Below, one piece after another: positions 11,141 through 23,070 of a stretch of 64,000 nucleotides of DNA. Under the pieces are notes generated by a model. That model did not search any database and was not told where the DNA came from. It saw only the letters and a program-made list of their open reading frames with translations. The translations under genes were made by a program, and so were the position numbers. Source of the stretch: Platycnemis pennipes (lineage: Eukaryota > Arthropoda > Insecta > Odonata > Platycnemididae); the NCBI GenBank assembly GCA_933228895.1, contig OW121846.1:43666107-43730106 (forward strand), in the 5' to 3' direction. Every line of letters starts with the position of its first letter. Position 1 is the first letter of the stretch.

Positions 11141-11486
11141 CAAATTCTCGCCACATTTCATTATAACGTATATCAATTTGAAGTGCATACAATGATAATA
11201 CTAATTTAACCATTAGAATACAGTATCCATCGTTATATTTGCTCATTTCTTTGAATAAACATCATAGGTGAACTCCCGAATTGAATGACAAGAAATAATG
11301 TCATTGTAACTCTAATTCTCACCTCATTGCATTATAAGGTATATCAGTTTGCAGTGCATTCAATAATAATAGTAATGCAACCATTAGAATTCAGTGTCCA
11401 TTGATATATTTGCTCATTTCCTTGAATAAATTTCGTAGGTGAACTCCCGTATCGAACGACAAGGGAGTTACAGACGCTCTGTAACC
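11141..11486. repeat. 171-bp tandem duplication, two diverged copies
   Basis: The segment beginning AAATTCTCGCC at 11142 recurs with a 171-base shift (CATTATAACG at 11159, CATTATAAGG at 11330), including GCTCATTTC and TAGGTGAACTCCCG in both. Divergence by eye is roughly a fifth. Confidence 0.8.
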
Positions 11487-11726
11487 CGCTGTAGGATATC
11501 GTGCTTTCGATAAGCCACTGCCGTTCGATATGAAGAACCGTAATAGCTTTATCGTACTATTTTCCCCGTAACGAACGACAACTCCTCTGCCGTATCGTCA
11601 TATTTATCGAACGATATGAACAGACGGACCGTAATAGCATTTCAGTTGTCAAACGATTCGTATCGAACGGAAACTACCTTACCGTTCGATAACTGCCTTA
11701 TAGAAAGATCCGTAATAGACACCCAG

Positions 11727-13044
11727 GTCTTAATGCATTGTGCAAACGGGGGTGATGGACAAAAATCCTTTTTACAATCCCATGTTCTATTATTCTTTTG
11801 ACAGAAATACATAGATTTTGAAGAGATGGAGTCACTAATTGGAAGAGGAAGTAAAGAATATGTTTTAACTGAAATAGCATACATGCAGCCTAATTTTATT
11901 GACGAAAGGTTCCTTTAAATATTATTCTGTCCCCGATACAAATAAGAGAAAACACAAAATAATAATAGAAGATGCAAATAAAATAATCAGAACTAAACCA
12001 ATATCATCCCGAGTGCAGACGATAATATAAGTATGAAATATTTGGTTAGTGGATGTCGTGAACGTCTGTGAAGAATAAAGTCATACTACTGCAAAATACC
12101 TACTTTTGGACAATGGCTATTACGTGACTAAGTACAAAAACATGCGTATAATGAAGCTTTTATTGAAAAAAAAAACTACCCAAGACGTTAAGCAAAAATC
12201 AATAAAGAAGATAGAGATATAGGAATTTGTGTCCTTTAAATATATCGTAATTCTTTTTTAAAAAGTCCTTCACTGCAATCTCAATAACCTTGATTTCTTG
12301 CAACCAGTGGATCTATGGGGGGGGGGGGGGGGGGGTGTATAGACAGAATTTAATTTGAGTTTAAGGTACCGTAGATTACCATCTTGTCATATTTTCCGTA
12401 ATTTAGATAATACATTTATTTTAATGTAGAACAATTCGGCCTTCTCCTACTTCTGAATGAATCTCTCTGTCATGTCACTACTCCCTATAACGCTATTTTA
12501 TTGTGATAAACGAATCAACACAACTAATTATAAAAATATCAACAAACTTTCAGCTAAAATACTTTCCCTCATTGGTAGCCATCTTCATTGAGTCCACTGC
12601 TATCGCTTTGAATGGGAAAAGGATGCACTCGTCGATGGCCAAATCTGGCGGCTGAAAAAGGTACATAAATCCACTCCCTTATGATGCCTAACTAGTTGGG
12701 ACACCCTTCCATGATGGCATCCTCCCTAAATTCTGAGATGGTACCTATCTGTTGAATTGGGACACAGCTATAGAGCCTGCATAGTGGGAAGTGCCTCAGT
12801 GCTTTCGGCAATGTTCGGCAGTTTCCGATGTCTCGTGATAAGCTTGTGGAGCTCGATTGACAGACAAGTGAGTCTTCGCCTACCCTTGAATAGTAGGAAT
12901 AGCCAATATATGATATAATATGGAATAGCAGGGTCACACCAGGCGCGTAGCCATGGGAGTTAAACCACCACCCCCCTGAAATTTTTCATTGGCGAGGAAA
13001 AAGAGAAAATAAGGGAGGATGAGAGTAAGGCTATACGACCAAAG
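11727..13044. other. Gene-free stretch with a G19 run
   Basis: No coding sequence is recognised. A run of 19 G lies at 12317-12335, a possible G-quadruplex or replication and assembly weak spot. The short open frame on the minus strand at 12692-12937 has no recognisable domain. Confidence 0.55.
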
Positions 13045-14426
13045 CAGCATCGTATGGGAGTTATACGTCAGCCCAATGTCATTTTGACCTCACCAATGTC
13101 GTTTTAAAATATCGGTTGATAATTACGATATAAAAATGACACAAATGATACCTTTCTCCAATGTAAAATTGTTATCGTCGATTGTATCTTAAATTGATAT
13201 TTAATAGATATCGTTTTCCGATGCAAAGCTGATGTCAGCTGAGCTGACTAATAAAGTGCATAAAAATGATCATATTTTTCTGGTTGCTGGATTTTATAAT
13301 TTTGAGTAGTCACATTTTTTCCCCCGACGTCAGAGAGAGAAAGTCAAAAATTTGTTATTGGTCAGAACATCAGAAACCATCTGGAGGCCTACATACAAAA
13401 TAAGAAATATGACTTTTTAAGGATTCAATAACACAGAAAGAAAAAACACGAGCCTGCGTTATCATGTTTCGCTTCCACTCCATATCGCTTGAATCTTTAG
13501 AATCAGTAAGGATTCGATGTTTGCTTGCAAATTGCCATTCACGCGGCAGGCTTGGAATATCCTACATTTACCGCCAAGCGTGGCTTTAGCGCTGGATGGG
13601 GTTCACCTTTGGTCGTGGCTTCTTTGAAGCCCTTTCTCCCTTGCATTGCCATCCTTGATGGACCGCAAGGGCTCTACATCTAGTACCTTGAACCTCGGTA
13701 AAATTGCTATGCGAATTAGGGATCCTCGGTAGCGTAATGGTCTGAGCAGCCAAAGGTCCGTGGTTCCATTCCCGGTCCAGGTGAACATTTTTGCATGGCA
13801 ATTAATGCGAACCCCCCACATTGGGTTATAACTCCAATAACTTCAACAGAAAACGAGTTTGAAATATTTTATTACAATGATAACGCTTAAAGTTACGTAT
13901 CTTTCAGTAAGGGAAGTTCGGTTAAGAGTAAAGTAGGTGTCTTATTATTATCATAAATGCTTAAAATCACCCATTTCTTAATAAGGAGAGTTGGGTCATG
14001 ATTAAAATGCAGGGTTCTCAATGTGAACGGTCTTACATCGAAACTACCTGTCGCAATTTCTTTTTCCATCGCATTTTTATTGTATGACCATCCCTTATTA
14101 TAAATATTTGTAACATGTTTATCCAGGATACATTTTAGCTATCTTACTTATTAAATAATCCCAATATCATGTTAATAAAAAATCAGTCCATGGTAACATC
14201 AAATATACGTCGGACCAATATCATTTTTATGCCACTGTATAGTGGTGACATATTTCTTTTTATCATCAAAGTAATATCGGCCCAATATCGTCAGCAAATG
14301 TCATTTTTATAATGGCAAATGTTATCACTTTTGACATTTGCCGATATCGGTAGCCAATATCGGATTGACCAATAAGTGATATGTGACGGTGTAAAAATGA
14401 TATTGGGCCGATATCATGATGCTCTG
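13045..14426. mobile_element. Non-coding TIR element with ATATCGGCCCAATATC words
   Basis: The left end CAGCATCGTATGG..GCCCAATGTCATTTT and the reversed right end CAGAGCATCATG..GCCCAATATCATTTT are imperfect inverted repeats about 1.38 kb apart. The right subterminal zone (14200-14420) holds several self-complementary CCGATATCGG/GCCCAATATCG words. There is no coding capacity and no confident target duplication, so the superfamily is undetermined. Confidence 0.5.
13721..13785 (+). repeat. tRNA-like segment (probable SINE head)
   Basis: The A box TAGCGTAATGG (13730-13740) and B-box-like GGTTCCATTCC (13762-13772) are spaced as in an Asp/Glu-type tRNA. The acceptor stem does not close, so I call a SINE head or tRNA relic. 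Confidence 0.45.
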
Positions 14427-14823
14427 TGGGGAAGGCTACGTTGTTGCAGAAACCGTGGACTCCTCCTTTAGACTACCAGTTCCCTCATAACGAAGTAATG
14501 AAGAAAGGAAAGCCTATAAAAATATGCATAGAGATGACATCTTTACAAGTTCCACTGGCTGTTGCTGTCTCATAAAGACAGGGGGCTGTACTGACAATAT
14601 TGTGTACTTTTTTCATCTGGCTTAGGACCACACCACCACAACGTGACTCCACATAGGAAATTACTTCAGGAACCCCTTAAAAAGTTTCATAATCTCTTAG
14701 GAGAAAACGGTGACCTCACCACTCACGAGGAAAACCGATTCCATGCATCTGCAGTTGACAGTGGAAAAGACTTTTTACTAACATACAATGAACCATCTTT
14801 AGAAATAAACAACCGACTAATGG
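14427..14823. other. Gene-free stretch
   Basis: No domain-bearing frame and no recognised repeat. Confidence 0.5.
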
Positions 14824-15136
14824 GATCGGGTTGGTGTGGTGGCTAGAGTACTGGCCTTCCATCTCGAGGGCCCAGGTTCGATTCCTGGCAGTGGCAGATT
14901 TTTCAGTGGAAAACCAATCCACACTTGAGTGCCTAGTGGAGGGCATTTCAAGTCCAGTACTTCGTCCGTCGGATGGGACGTTAAACTGTGGTCCCCTTGG
15001 CGCCTTTCGTTAAGAGAAGGCTAATGTCGACACCGGGTTTCTCTCCGCCCTTCTTCCGTTTCCTGAAAACTTCTACTATTACCCAATTACCAACCTATCC
15101 TAAATGGTGCAAATGACCTCTGCTGTCGGTTTTTTT
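14824..15136 (+). mobile_element. tRNA-derived SINE
   Basis: The 5' part has an A box TGGCTAGAGTACTGG (14840-14854) and a perfect B box GGTTCGATTCC (14875-14885), giving an internal RNA polymerase III promoter. The body contains GTCGGATGGGACGTTAAAC and a CACCGGGTTTCTCTCCGCCC stretch that look constrained and resemble conserved central domains of invertebrate SINEs. The 3' part ends GCAAATGACCTCTGCTGTCGG followed by a T run. It has no coding capacity and depends on LINE machinery. The exact 3' limit is uncertain. Confidence 0.75.
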
Positions 15137-15387
15137 AAACATCTTTGTATGCAATTATTTTCTAGATTTTCCCATGCATAATTTGAAAAAACTGATCATG
15201 AGTTGGCTTTCTATAAATTCTTTTGTTTCATGATACTGATAATGCCGTACAGCAATACTAGCACCCAACTCAAACTTTTTAGTAAGCCCCTAATTAAACA
15301 GATAGTTTTAAACTTTTATGCATTCGCTTATCATCACTGTAAACCTTTTCCAATGAAATTTTTTCACATTTTCTGTTGTATGAAACA
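15137..15387. other. Gene-free stretch
   Basis: Short AT-rich interval before the piggyBac element. Confidence 0.5.
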
Positions 15388-18300
15388 TTAACCCTTAGAG
15401 TGCCGGGGAGAGCTATCGCGCTCCTCCTGTCTCTCGTGTAAAGTGCCAGGAGCACGATAGCGCTCCTCGTGCAGTGTCACTCTTAGATGCTAGTAGTTCA
15501 CTGATTGGTGACAGATGGCATCTAAATGCAATTGCTTATGAAGCTTAACCTTTGTAGTTTCTAAATTGACCACTGGCGTTTATCTTCCTTTGGTTTTACA
15601 TTTGTTACGGTTTTATAAACTTTACTTAGATTTTGCTACCCCAATACGTCAAAATGGCGTCAACATCCAAGTCTGCGTTTATTAGTGACGATGATATAGC
15701 CAATTTTGTCAATTCTTACTGTGAAGATCATGATTTTGAGGAATACATTGAAGACGAGTGTTCCCGTGAAAGTGATGAAGACAGTCCGATCATTTCAGAG
15801 TCTGAAAGTGATTACAGTGATATTGTTGCTCCTTTGAAAAGTAAACGAATTCCTGTGATAACTGAAAGTTCAGATAGTTACAGCATTTGTGAAAAGGTTA
15901 AAGATTTTAATAATTTCAGTGTTCCTGGGTTTACGGAAATGCAACCTGGACAAGATTCATACGTCCAGTCTGGTCCTTCTTTCCTTGAATCATCTGGTCC
16001 AAAGCATGCTCCTCCGCAGGATGCCAAGCCTATACTATATTTTCATATGTTTTTCACCTTGGCTTTGTGGAATCTAATCGTGGCTGAAACAAATAGGTAT
16101 GCAAATCAGTTTTTGGGTTCCCAGCAGCAAATATCACCCAATGCAAGAGTCAGAGAATGGAGGCCTGTAAATGTGCATGAAATGAAGGCATTTGTGGCTG
16201 TGCTTTTGGAGATGGGAATTACTCGCAGGCCCACCATATTCTCATACTGGGTTCGGATTAGTAGAGCTATTCCATGGTTTGGGATCATGTTCTCTAGGAA
16301 TAGATTCCCACTGATTTTGAAGTTTTTTCATCTTGTTGACAATAAAAAACTGTTTCCACCAGGTCACCAGAATTATGATCCCTGTTCAAAATTCATCCCC
16401 CTTGTTGAGCATGCAAATAGGGTGTTCAGATCACATTACACACCTCATCAGTACTTATCCATCGATGAGTCGTTGGTTGGCACCAAATGTCATTCAAGCC
16501 TAACACAATATCTTCCAAATAAGAAGCACCACAAGTGGGGAATAAAGTTTTGGATGTTGTGCGACTCTGTTGTACATTATTGTTTAGGTTTTTTCTGCTA
16601 TAAAGGTGCACAATGTCAGGAAGAAAAGGCTGAGATAAAAAAGAATGGCCTTGGTCACGTAGTAGTGACCAAGTTGCTCCAACTCGGGAACTACCTAAAT
16701 AAGGGATATCATGTGGTCATTGACAACTTCTTCACCAGTATTGCTCTGTCGAAGTCCCTGTTTGAAAATTCAACTTACCTCACTGGAACAATAAGATCAA
16801 ACAGAAGGGGCCTCCCAAAGGATATTATAGCAGGGTATGATGTAGGACAGGTGAAATACTTCCGTAGTGATGAGGTTCTTTTGTGTGGATTTAGAGAAAA
16901 AAAATCTAAAAAAAAAGCCAGTTTTGCTTCTTTCAACTCATGCAGTTGCTAAGAGTGAAACCTTGAAAAGACGACGATTTTCACATGAAAGAGAAATAAC
17001 CAAGCCAGCAATAATAAACCAGTACAATAAATACATGGGGGGAGTAGATGCATCAGATATGATGCTTTACACCTACCTAGATGAACGAAGAACACTAAAA
17101 TATTGGAAAAAGGTGGTTTTCAGTATCTTTGCCAGAATGGTATTACAGTAGAAACTCGAAATTACGAAGTCGACGGGACCGGAAAAATCGGCACTTCGTA
17201 ATATCAAATTTCGTATCAACGAGTATCTTTCAAAAACATCGCGATGAAGCTCTTTTTCGTTTCCTTAAATTGAGATGAACTCTCGCGACGTAATTGCATG
17301 ATTTACGAAGTTATAATTCATAAAAGTATAAGTACTTAAATGTGTGTTCATGCCCACAAGTGCAAACAGTTTAACGCAACTTATTTGACGGAGGTTGATT
17401 CTTCCGATTTTCGGGATTTCCACCACATCGTTCCATCTCTTCACGGCGGAAATCCCGAAACTCGGAAGAATTAAACTCCCATCTAAGCCCCGCGGAAATT
17501 TACATCGCGAAAACTAACTTGCCGTTCTTTTATCCAATGAATGATTAGGCAATGAAGCGTCTTTGCAAAATTTTTTGTGCAGTTTGGAATAAGCCTATGA
17601 AGCTTCATAGCGCATTTTTCTATGTTATTTCCTAACTGGAGAACTCTTTAACTGTTGCGTGAGCGATGTTTAATCATCAGTAATACTGATTGATGATTAC
17701 AATAAGGAAGTGTGCAACTTGCGCGATCATTGGCACCGGATATTGAAATTAGAGGAATCAACTTTCGTTAGAAGATGGTCCTTTCTCCGCGTCAGGCATA
17801 ATATATGTATCTACCTACGTTAAGCTAAGACAGTAAAAACAAGATTCTCTCTTGGATGCTATGCGATGGATACACTTTATGTATTTTGTATAAATAATGA
17901 TAAGCCCATTAATTTCCCGAAATAACAATCGTTTTTCTCCCTTGGATTCAGCTTATTTGTGCGTGGTTATTTCCGAGATGATAGAGCTGAAAGAAGAGCT
18001 TATAGAAGAGTCCAGCTGTGTACCTCCTTTCAGAAGTAGGGTGTACAAGCCACGCACTTAGTTCCTTTTACACTTCATCGGCTACTAACGATGCTAACAT
18101 TACAAATCAATAATTTTCGTTTTTCACTCTACTACACGAAAGCTTCAGTTGTGGTTCTATTCAGATTAGGTCTGCCTGCCTGCTCTTCATTCATTATATC
18201 TCAGAATTCTTTTAAACATTCGCTATTGAATTGAAATGTGGGATATTTTTGCGAATCGTTTTTCCTTTGCTTACGATCAAGCAAGGAGACTTGCGTCCAA

Positions 18301-18844
18301 GCATTGCAGCTCCAGGTCAGGCCACACGCATCAAGCTGGAAGCTGCCTTCTTTCCCTCCTTTCCCCCTCGCTGTGGGTGGGGGTTACTCCATTCGCCCGC
18401 TCACAAAAACAGCTGCAAGGCCCATGGTCTCGTAGTATCTTATGTCTGTTGTGATGGTGATCCACCTGGGATTCAAGGCCAAGGGCTGCGCGCGAAGAAT
18501 AAACCTCGAATGAATCATCAGCTGTACGCCGAATAGTCGCATCTTATCTTCCTCACCCCTTACCTCAATTTGCTGCGTCGGCGGAGAGGGAAGACATGAC
18601 TCTGGCAAGTAGAGCTTTTACCTTGAATCAAGATATGCCCGCCAAACAATATTTACGCTGAGTTAGACCCATCGGCATGCACAGATTCCTTGAGATTGGG
18701 GAGGGAACTTCTTAAAGGGCCCAAGAGCTGGTATGGGGGGCCTGCAAAGTCAGCGTGGGGCATCTCATGCTAGCCTAGCGTTGAGGGGGTGGGACGGAGG
18801 GGCACTCAAAGGGGCCTGATATCCCGGAGGGCGGGCACGGGGGG

Positions 18845-19135
18845 CTAGGGTGTGAGGGGGCTGGCTCGTGCCCACTCATAGAGCGGGAACGTGGGACACG
18901 GAGGGTCACTTGAAGGGGAAATAATTATTATTATTATAATAAAAATTAATTTATTTGATTCAACTTCTTGAATCATTTTCACCTTCTCCTCCAACGATAT
19001 TCCCCTTCTCTTTCTCTTTGACTGTGATGGTTCCATGTCCATGACCGTTAAAACACTCGCAACTCCTTTCCTCAACGCCCCTACCCAAAGATCCTGGCCA
19101 ATTCGTTTCTTGCTTCCGCACTGGCTAGGTACCAA
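18845..19135 (-). pseudogene. CENP-B-type HTH fragment of a Tigger/pogo transposase
   Basis: The minus-strand frame contains KRKRRGISLEEKVKMIQEVE (about 18963-19022), the first helix region of the CENP-B N-terminal domain that pogo/Tigger transposases use to bind their TIRs. After VESNK the frame runs into a TTA/TTATAA microsatellite (poly-isoleucine) and unrelated sequence, so the rest of the HTH and the DDE domain are absent. Its place inside an element with Tigger-type ends supports the call. Confidence 0.65.
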
Positions 19136-20003
19136 CTAACTCCCACCCCCAATGTCCTCCGGGGGGGTGTCGTCCGATAGCACAAGGAAGAGATGAAAGC
19201 GCCTCCAATTGGGCTAGGATGCTGACGAGGATTTCTGCTCCTTCTCCGACGACGTGACTTTCGGCATCTCATAGGATGGTTCCACTTATCCTCTTCTTGT
19301 TTATATCTCTAATAAGGATTAAGCTACAAAGCACTTAAAAGTTTCTTTATCGATCTGCAGGAACGCATCTCTCTTTTAGGATATTTCTTCGATCGCTATC
19401 TTGGAGTGAAAGGGGAGGAGGGTACACCATTTTCCGATATAAATATATATATAGGTGCTTGAGCGTTTTTTCCCATTGATTATGCATGCGCCCAGAACTA
19501 GTCTTCCTTTAGAATTAATGTGCGTAAACTAAGTGGCCCTATGAACCATGCGAACTCATACTTTCTCTGATTTTCTTTGCTGTTGGCGGTGGAAGAAGGG
19601 AAGGGAAATGCGTATGAAGAGCCTTGCTCGATGACTACATCAAAACGCTCAATGAGGACGGTAAATTAAACATTAGTCCTTCGATGATAACTATTGCTAG
19701 TCGGAATAATTATGCCGTCGAGCAAGCTTGAGTGTAATCAGTCTGAAATAGTGAGAAAAAAAACTTCCTTGGGTTATATTCACGACTGAATCTACCGCTC
19801 GAACAACGTAGCACCATCTCCGATACATGTCCTAGTTATTGCAAACGCGCAGCAAACGATTTCTATACCAGGAATATTCATCATGGATTTATGTTTGGGA
19901 AAACTGGTAACAAAAAATTCCAGGGATCATGAGAGGAAAATGCTGGTTGTAGCAATTAGTCTCTTGCCGGCGAGTATATCCGTACACGACTACTTTACAT
20001 TTT

Positions 20004-20539
20004 TTTACTCGTTGGCAACTCTGTGGGCTCGTGGTAACAAAGCAAAACGCATTTTTTGTCCGATTGGTTCCATATTTTATGAGCTACGATGCCTACGATT
20101 CAAAGTCGTCCTGAAGGTCTGGTTTCACTGGGGCGTCCTGAGGCCACGTCCAACTGTCGCGGCTAGACGACGCGGCCGGGTGGTTTCATTCAGGCGTCTA
20201 CATCCTGTTTCCGCGGCTGGGCGATGTGGGAGAATGTGTATTTAGTTAAATTACAAATTTACGTTTTCTTTACTCGTTGGCAACTCTGTGGACTTGTGGT
20301 TACAAAGCCGAACGCATTTTATATCAGATTGGTTTCATATTTTATGAGCTACGATGCCTACGATTCAAAGTCGTCCTTCAGGTTTGGTTTCACTGTGGCG
20401 TCCAGCAGCCACGTCCAACCGCTGCGTCTGGAAGTCGCGGCTGAATGACGCGGCCGGGTGGTTTCATTCAGGCGTCTACATCCTGTTTCCGAGGCTGGGC
20501 GATTTGGGAGAATGCGTATTTAGTTTAATTACAAATTTA
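20004..20539. repeat. 265-bp tandem duplication
   Basis: TTTACTCGTTGGCAACTCTG starts at 20004 and 20269. Both units run through GAGCTACGATGCCTACGATT and TTTCATTCAGGCGTCTACAT to TTACAAATTTA. The second copy has an extra block near 20420. Confidence 0.88.
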
Positions 20540-20924
20540 TTATCGGTTTGCGTTTCCTGAGAGTGAGTTGATTTTACGCTTAAATGGATGGTGACGATTT
20601 AGTTTTGTTGGAAGACGAAGAAAAGGACGACCAATGTTGCAAGTAGTTTTACAAAAAAAGAGCTGGAAAGGACGCGTAATATAAAATGCGGAGAGAGGAG
20701 AACAGAAAAATCACCGAAAATTGGGACTGCCCGACTAGGCGTCTGCGTCTCGACTGCTCTCGAAACAGTCGAGACGCAGACGTCGGGCATCAGCCGTCGA
20801 ACACGACGGCCGAGACGTATCAGTGAAACCGAACCCATTTGATATAGATTGGATGAGTACGACAGTGACTTCCGGCTGCTGGACGCGGACGCCGCACGCG
20901 GCCGCGGGATGCCCCAGCGAAACC
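20121..20924. mobile_element. Possible nested TIR element in the Tigger interior
   Basis: GGTTTCACTGGGGCGTCC at 20121 reappears in inverted form with two mismatches (GGTTTCGCTGGGGCATCC) ending at 20924. This suggests a GC-rich MITE that includes part of the 265-bp duplication. No target duplication was recognised. Confidence 0.4.
20740..20782. repeat. 17-bp perfect hairpin
   Basis: CGTCTGCGTCTCGACTG (20740-20756) is exactly complementary to 20766-20782 around a 9-base loop. It lies in the GC-rich interior of the Tigger-like element. Confidence 0.85.
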
Positions 20925-22006
20925 ACACCTTTACTGTTGTAGCATTGAAAAATGAGATATCGTTCAGGTATTACATTCAGTGCATAATGTATTCGGCGAC
21001 GATGATTAATTAGATGTTTATCTCTGACAAGGAGCGCCAGAAAACGTTACTGTGATCCATCACTATTCGTATAAACGAGTAACTTTTTCACGTCGGGACC
21101 AAGATCCGAGGTTCGTAATTTTAAAACTTCGTTATTTCGTAATATCGCGTACTGTTACATACACTTAGATACCCTTTTGGTCGGGACCGAAGATTTTGCT
21201 TTGTAAAATCAAAATTTCGTAATTTCGAAGTTCGTATTTTCGAGTTTCTACTGTAAATTGTTACATTATATACAAGGAGAATACATCTGGCAGAATTATG
21301 TCCCGTATCCAGTTCACTTCCTCTATTATACAGGCAATTGAGGAAGAATGGCTGGCTGTAAAGGGGAATAAAGCAGTCACACCTGTACCAACAATACAAG
21401 AGGATGGTGCATTATTGCAAAAATTGCCCGGCAGAAATTTGAGGAGGTGTGCTGTATGCAGCAATAGAGATGGAGGACCTGTAAAGTGATGTAATACTGT
21501 GTGTTCCAAGTGTGGAAAAGGGCTACATGGGCTATGTGTAGGAAAACACCAGTGTTAGTAATTGAAGAAGAGATACAAGAAGTATGACGTACATACTGAA
21601 AATTTTTGAATTGTGAAAAAAAGTTAAATATTTTTTTTCATTAATTATTGAGAAAAGATATTTTGCATGCATACAAATAATGCTCTAGATATATTACCCA
21701 TATTATCAAAAGTTGACTACAGATTAAAATATACCTACAATTATGTCTTAAAGTCAATATTCATTTTATTTTAACATTTTATATTTTGTTTAAATTCTTA
21801 CTGAACTCACTTTTTGTAAAATAATCGTCAAATAATTTATGGAAAAGGTAAAACCACACATAATAAAGTTTTCTATGAGTTTTCAAATATTTATCTTCAC
21901 TTTTATTGGAGATATAATTTTTTCCTAAACTACTGCAAAATCAGCAAAAACGCCTCTGCAATTTTAGCATAGATCCTAAAAAATCGGTTGGCACTCAAAG
22001 GGTTAA

Positions 22007-22209
22007 TATTTCATAATTATTTTAAACTACAAGTTGGCTTTTTACTTCTTCTCCATTGTTAAACTTACTAAATGTCTAAAATTGTTCAATTTCATCTGTT
22101 GTTAAGAATACAAAATGAAATTTTAAGAATGCAAAATGAAATTTTAGGCTCCAAAATGCATAAAAAATGGGTATATTAAAAACATTTACATGGGAGAACG
22201 CCCCTCTCT
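22007..22209. other. Gene-free stretch
   Basis: Contains a short tandem repetition (AATGAAATTTTA with AAGAATACAA or AAGAATGCAA, about 22110-22148); nothing else was recognised. Confidence 0.5.
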
Positions 22210-22298
22210 TCCAGGGGGGGGTGGGGGGTACTTCCATACTCCCTGGACCCAGGTCATTACCCCCCCCACAAATTTGATGCTGAATCCGCCCCTGGGGG
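22210..22298. mobile_element. hAT-like terminal remnant
   Basis: Read on the minus strand, CAGGGGCGGATTCAGCATC (ending at 22293) followed by a G run resembles the common hAT terminus CAGGGGCGGATCCAG. A related terminus ends the hAT relic at 62395. Only one end is recognisable. Confidence 0.45.
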
Positions 22299-22471
22299 GG
22301 TAAGGTGGCTATAGCCCACCCCATTAGGTCCAAACATACACTAGATAAAATTGGAGGTTACCACTTTGTACAAAAATATTTAGTCATATTTTCCAGTAAA
22401 TTTACCTACTATGACGAATTAAAATACAAATTAGTTTTACACTTAGGGCCTATTTTACACGCTTTTGGTAT

Positions 22472-23070
22472 GTTACAATTAGAGATGGGCAACTTGGTAA
22501 ATTACCGTGGTAACTTTCGTAATTTACCATGGTTTTTTTCGTAATTTACCATGGTACTTTTCGTAAATTACCAACACCCCTGAAAATTACCATAATAAAT
22601 GGTAATTTTTCAGAAAAGTTCTTTTTCAGAAAATTTTTTCCTCATTAAGAAACCATTGGAATTGGTAATATTATAAATTAAGAAGCTAAAACGATTTTTT
22701 TAGCATTGTTTCCATGATTAATTCCAATTAATTCAGACTAAAATAACAAATGCACATTGCGCAGAGGTATGTCTTTGGAACGAAAATTTCTCATAGTGTG
22801 AAAAAAGAGAGGCAAATTGCATGTTGCTGCCAACTTCGTTTTAATTTTTTTAATGAGATAGTATCGATAAACGTCGTGATATGTCTGATATAAACGTCGG
22901 CATTTATATCCCTATGCTATTTGATTTCGTTTGGAGTCCTCTGATAAGGATTTGCAGCTCAAAACTTAAAATTACCTGAAATTTACGGTAATTTTCAAAA
23001 TTACCGTAATTTACCACGGTAATTTACCTTAATTGAAAATTATGGTAATTTACCCATCTCTGGTTACAAT
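22472..23070. mobile_element. hAT MITE, copy 2
   Basis: The 8-base target duplication GTTACAAT is at 22472-22479 and 23063-23070. The 583-base element (22480-23062) starts TAGAGATGGGCAACTTGG and ends CCCATCTCTG. It matches copy 1 (6680-7239) along its length, with some indels, and has the same GGTAAATTACC word arrays in both subterminal zones. Confidence 0.93.

Larger units (their letters stand above)
9625..11726. mobile_element. Non-coding TIR element with ATCGAACG arrays
   Basis: The left end CAGGGTGTCTATTACGGA (9625) is matched in inverted form by TCCGTAATAGACACCC near 11708-11724. Both ends, especially the right, carry many copies of ATCGAACG and its complement CGTTCGAT (9672, 9735, and repeatedly 11450-11695), plus further CCGTAATAG words. 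The CAGGGTGTC terminus resembles some hAT elements, but I find no clear target duplication and no transposase. It contains a tRNA-like segment and a tandem duplication. Confidence 0.6.
17146..21253. mobile_element. Tigger/pogo-like element inserted in piggyBac transposase
   Basis: A TA target duplication (17144-17145 and 21254-21255) flanks inverted ends CAGTAGAAACTCG. Inside each end, ACTTCGTAAT/ATTACGAA words repeat in both orientations (17157-17220, 21105-21250). CAGTAGAA-type ends and a TA target are typical of Tigger/pogo elements. The 4.1-kb interior is mostly GC-rich non-coding sequence, with only a fragment of a pogo-type DNA-binding domain (18943-19042, minus). It is therefore probably non-autonomous. 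Confidence 0.85.
15654..21558 (+). pseudogene. piggyBac transposase, split and broken
   Basis: The likely start is the ATG at 15654 (MASTSKS), followed by an acidic N-terminus and the DDE_Tnp_1_7 domain. The three catalytic aspartates are visible: YLSIDES (codon at 16464), VVIDNFFTS (16722) and GGVDASDMM (17047). A frameshift in A-rich sequence near 16900 moves the frame before the third aspartate. After MVL at 17143 a Tigger-like element is inserted. The gene continues at 21256 in phase once the insert and one TA are ignored, and ends with a cysteine-rich zinc region (CAVCSNRDGG, then CSKCGKGLHGLC). That zinc region has an internal TGA at 21487 before the final TAG at 21556-21558. Confidence 0.92.
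15388..22006 (+). mobile_element. piggyBac element carrying a nested Tigger-like element
   Basis: TTAA at 15388-15391 and 22003-22006 flanks ends CCCTTAGAGTGCCGGG and (reversed) CCCTTTGAGTGCCAACC, a piggyBac-type TIR. A subterminal GAGCGCGATAGCTC-like hairpin region follows the left end (15408-15470). Without the nested 17146-21253 insertion the element would be about 2.5 kb, the usual size for piggyBac. Confidence 0.9.

Noticed and set aside
13721..13785. Functional tRNA gene
   Set aside because: The promoter boxes are good, but the acceptor stem does not pair, so it is kept only as a tRNA-like or SINE segment.
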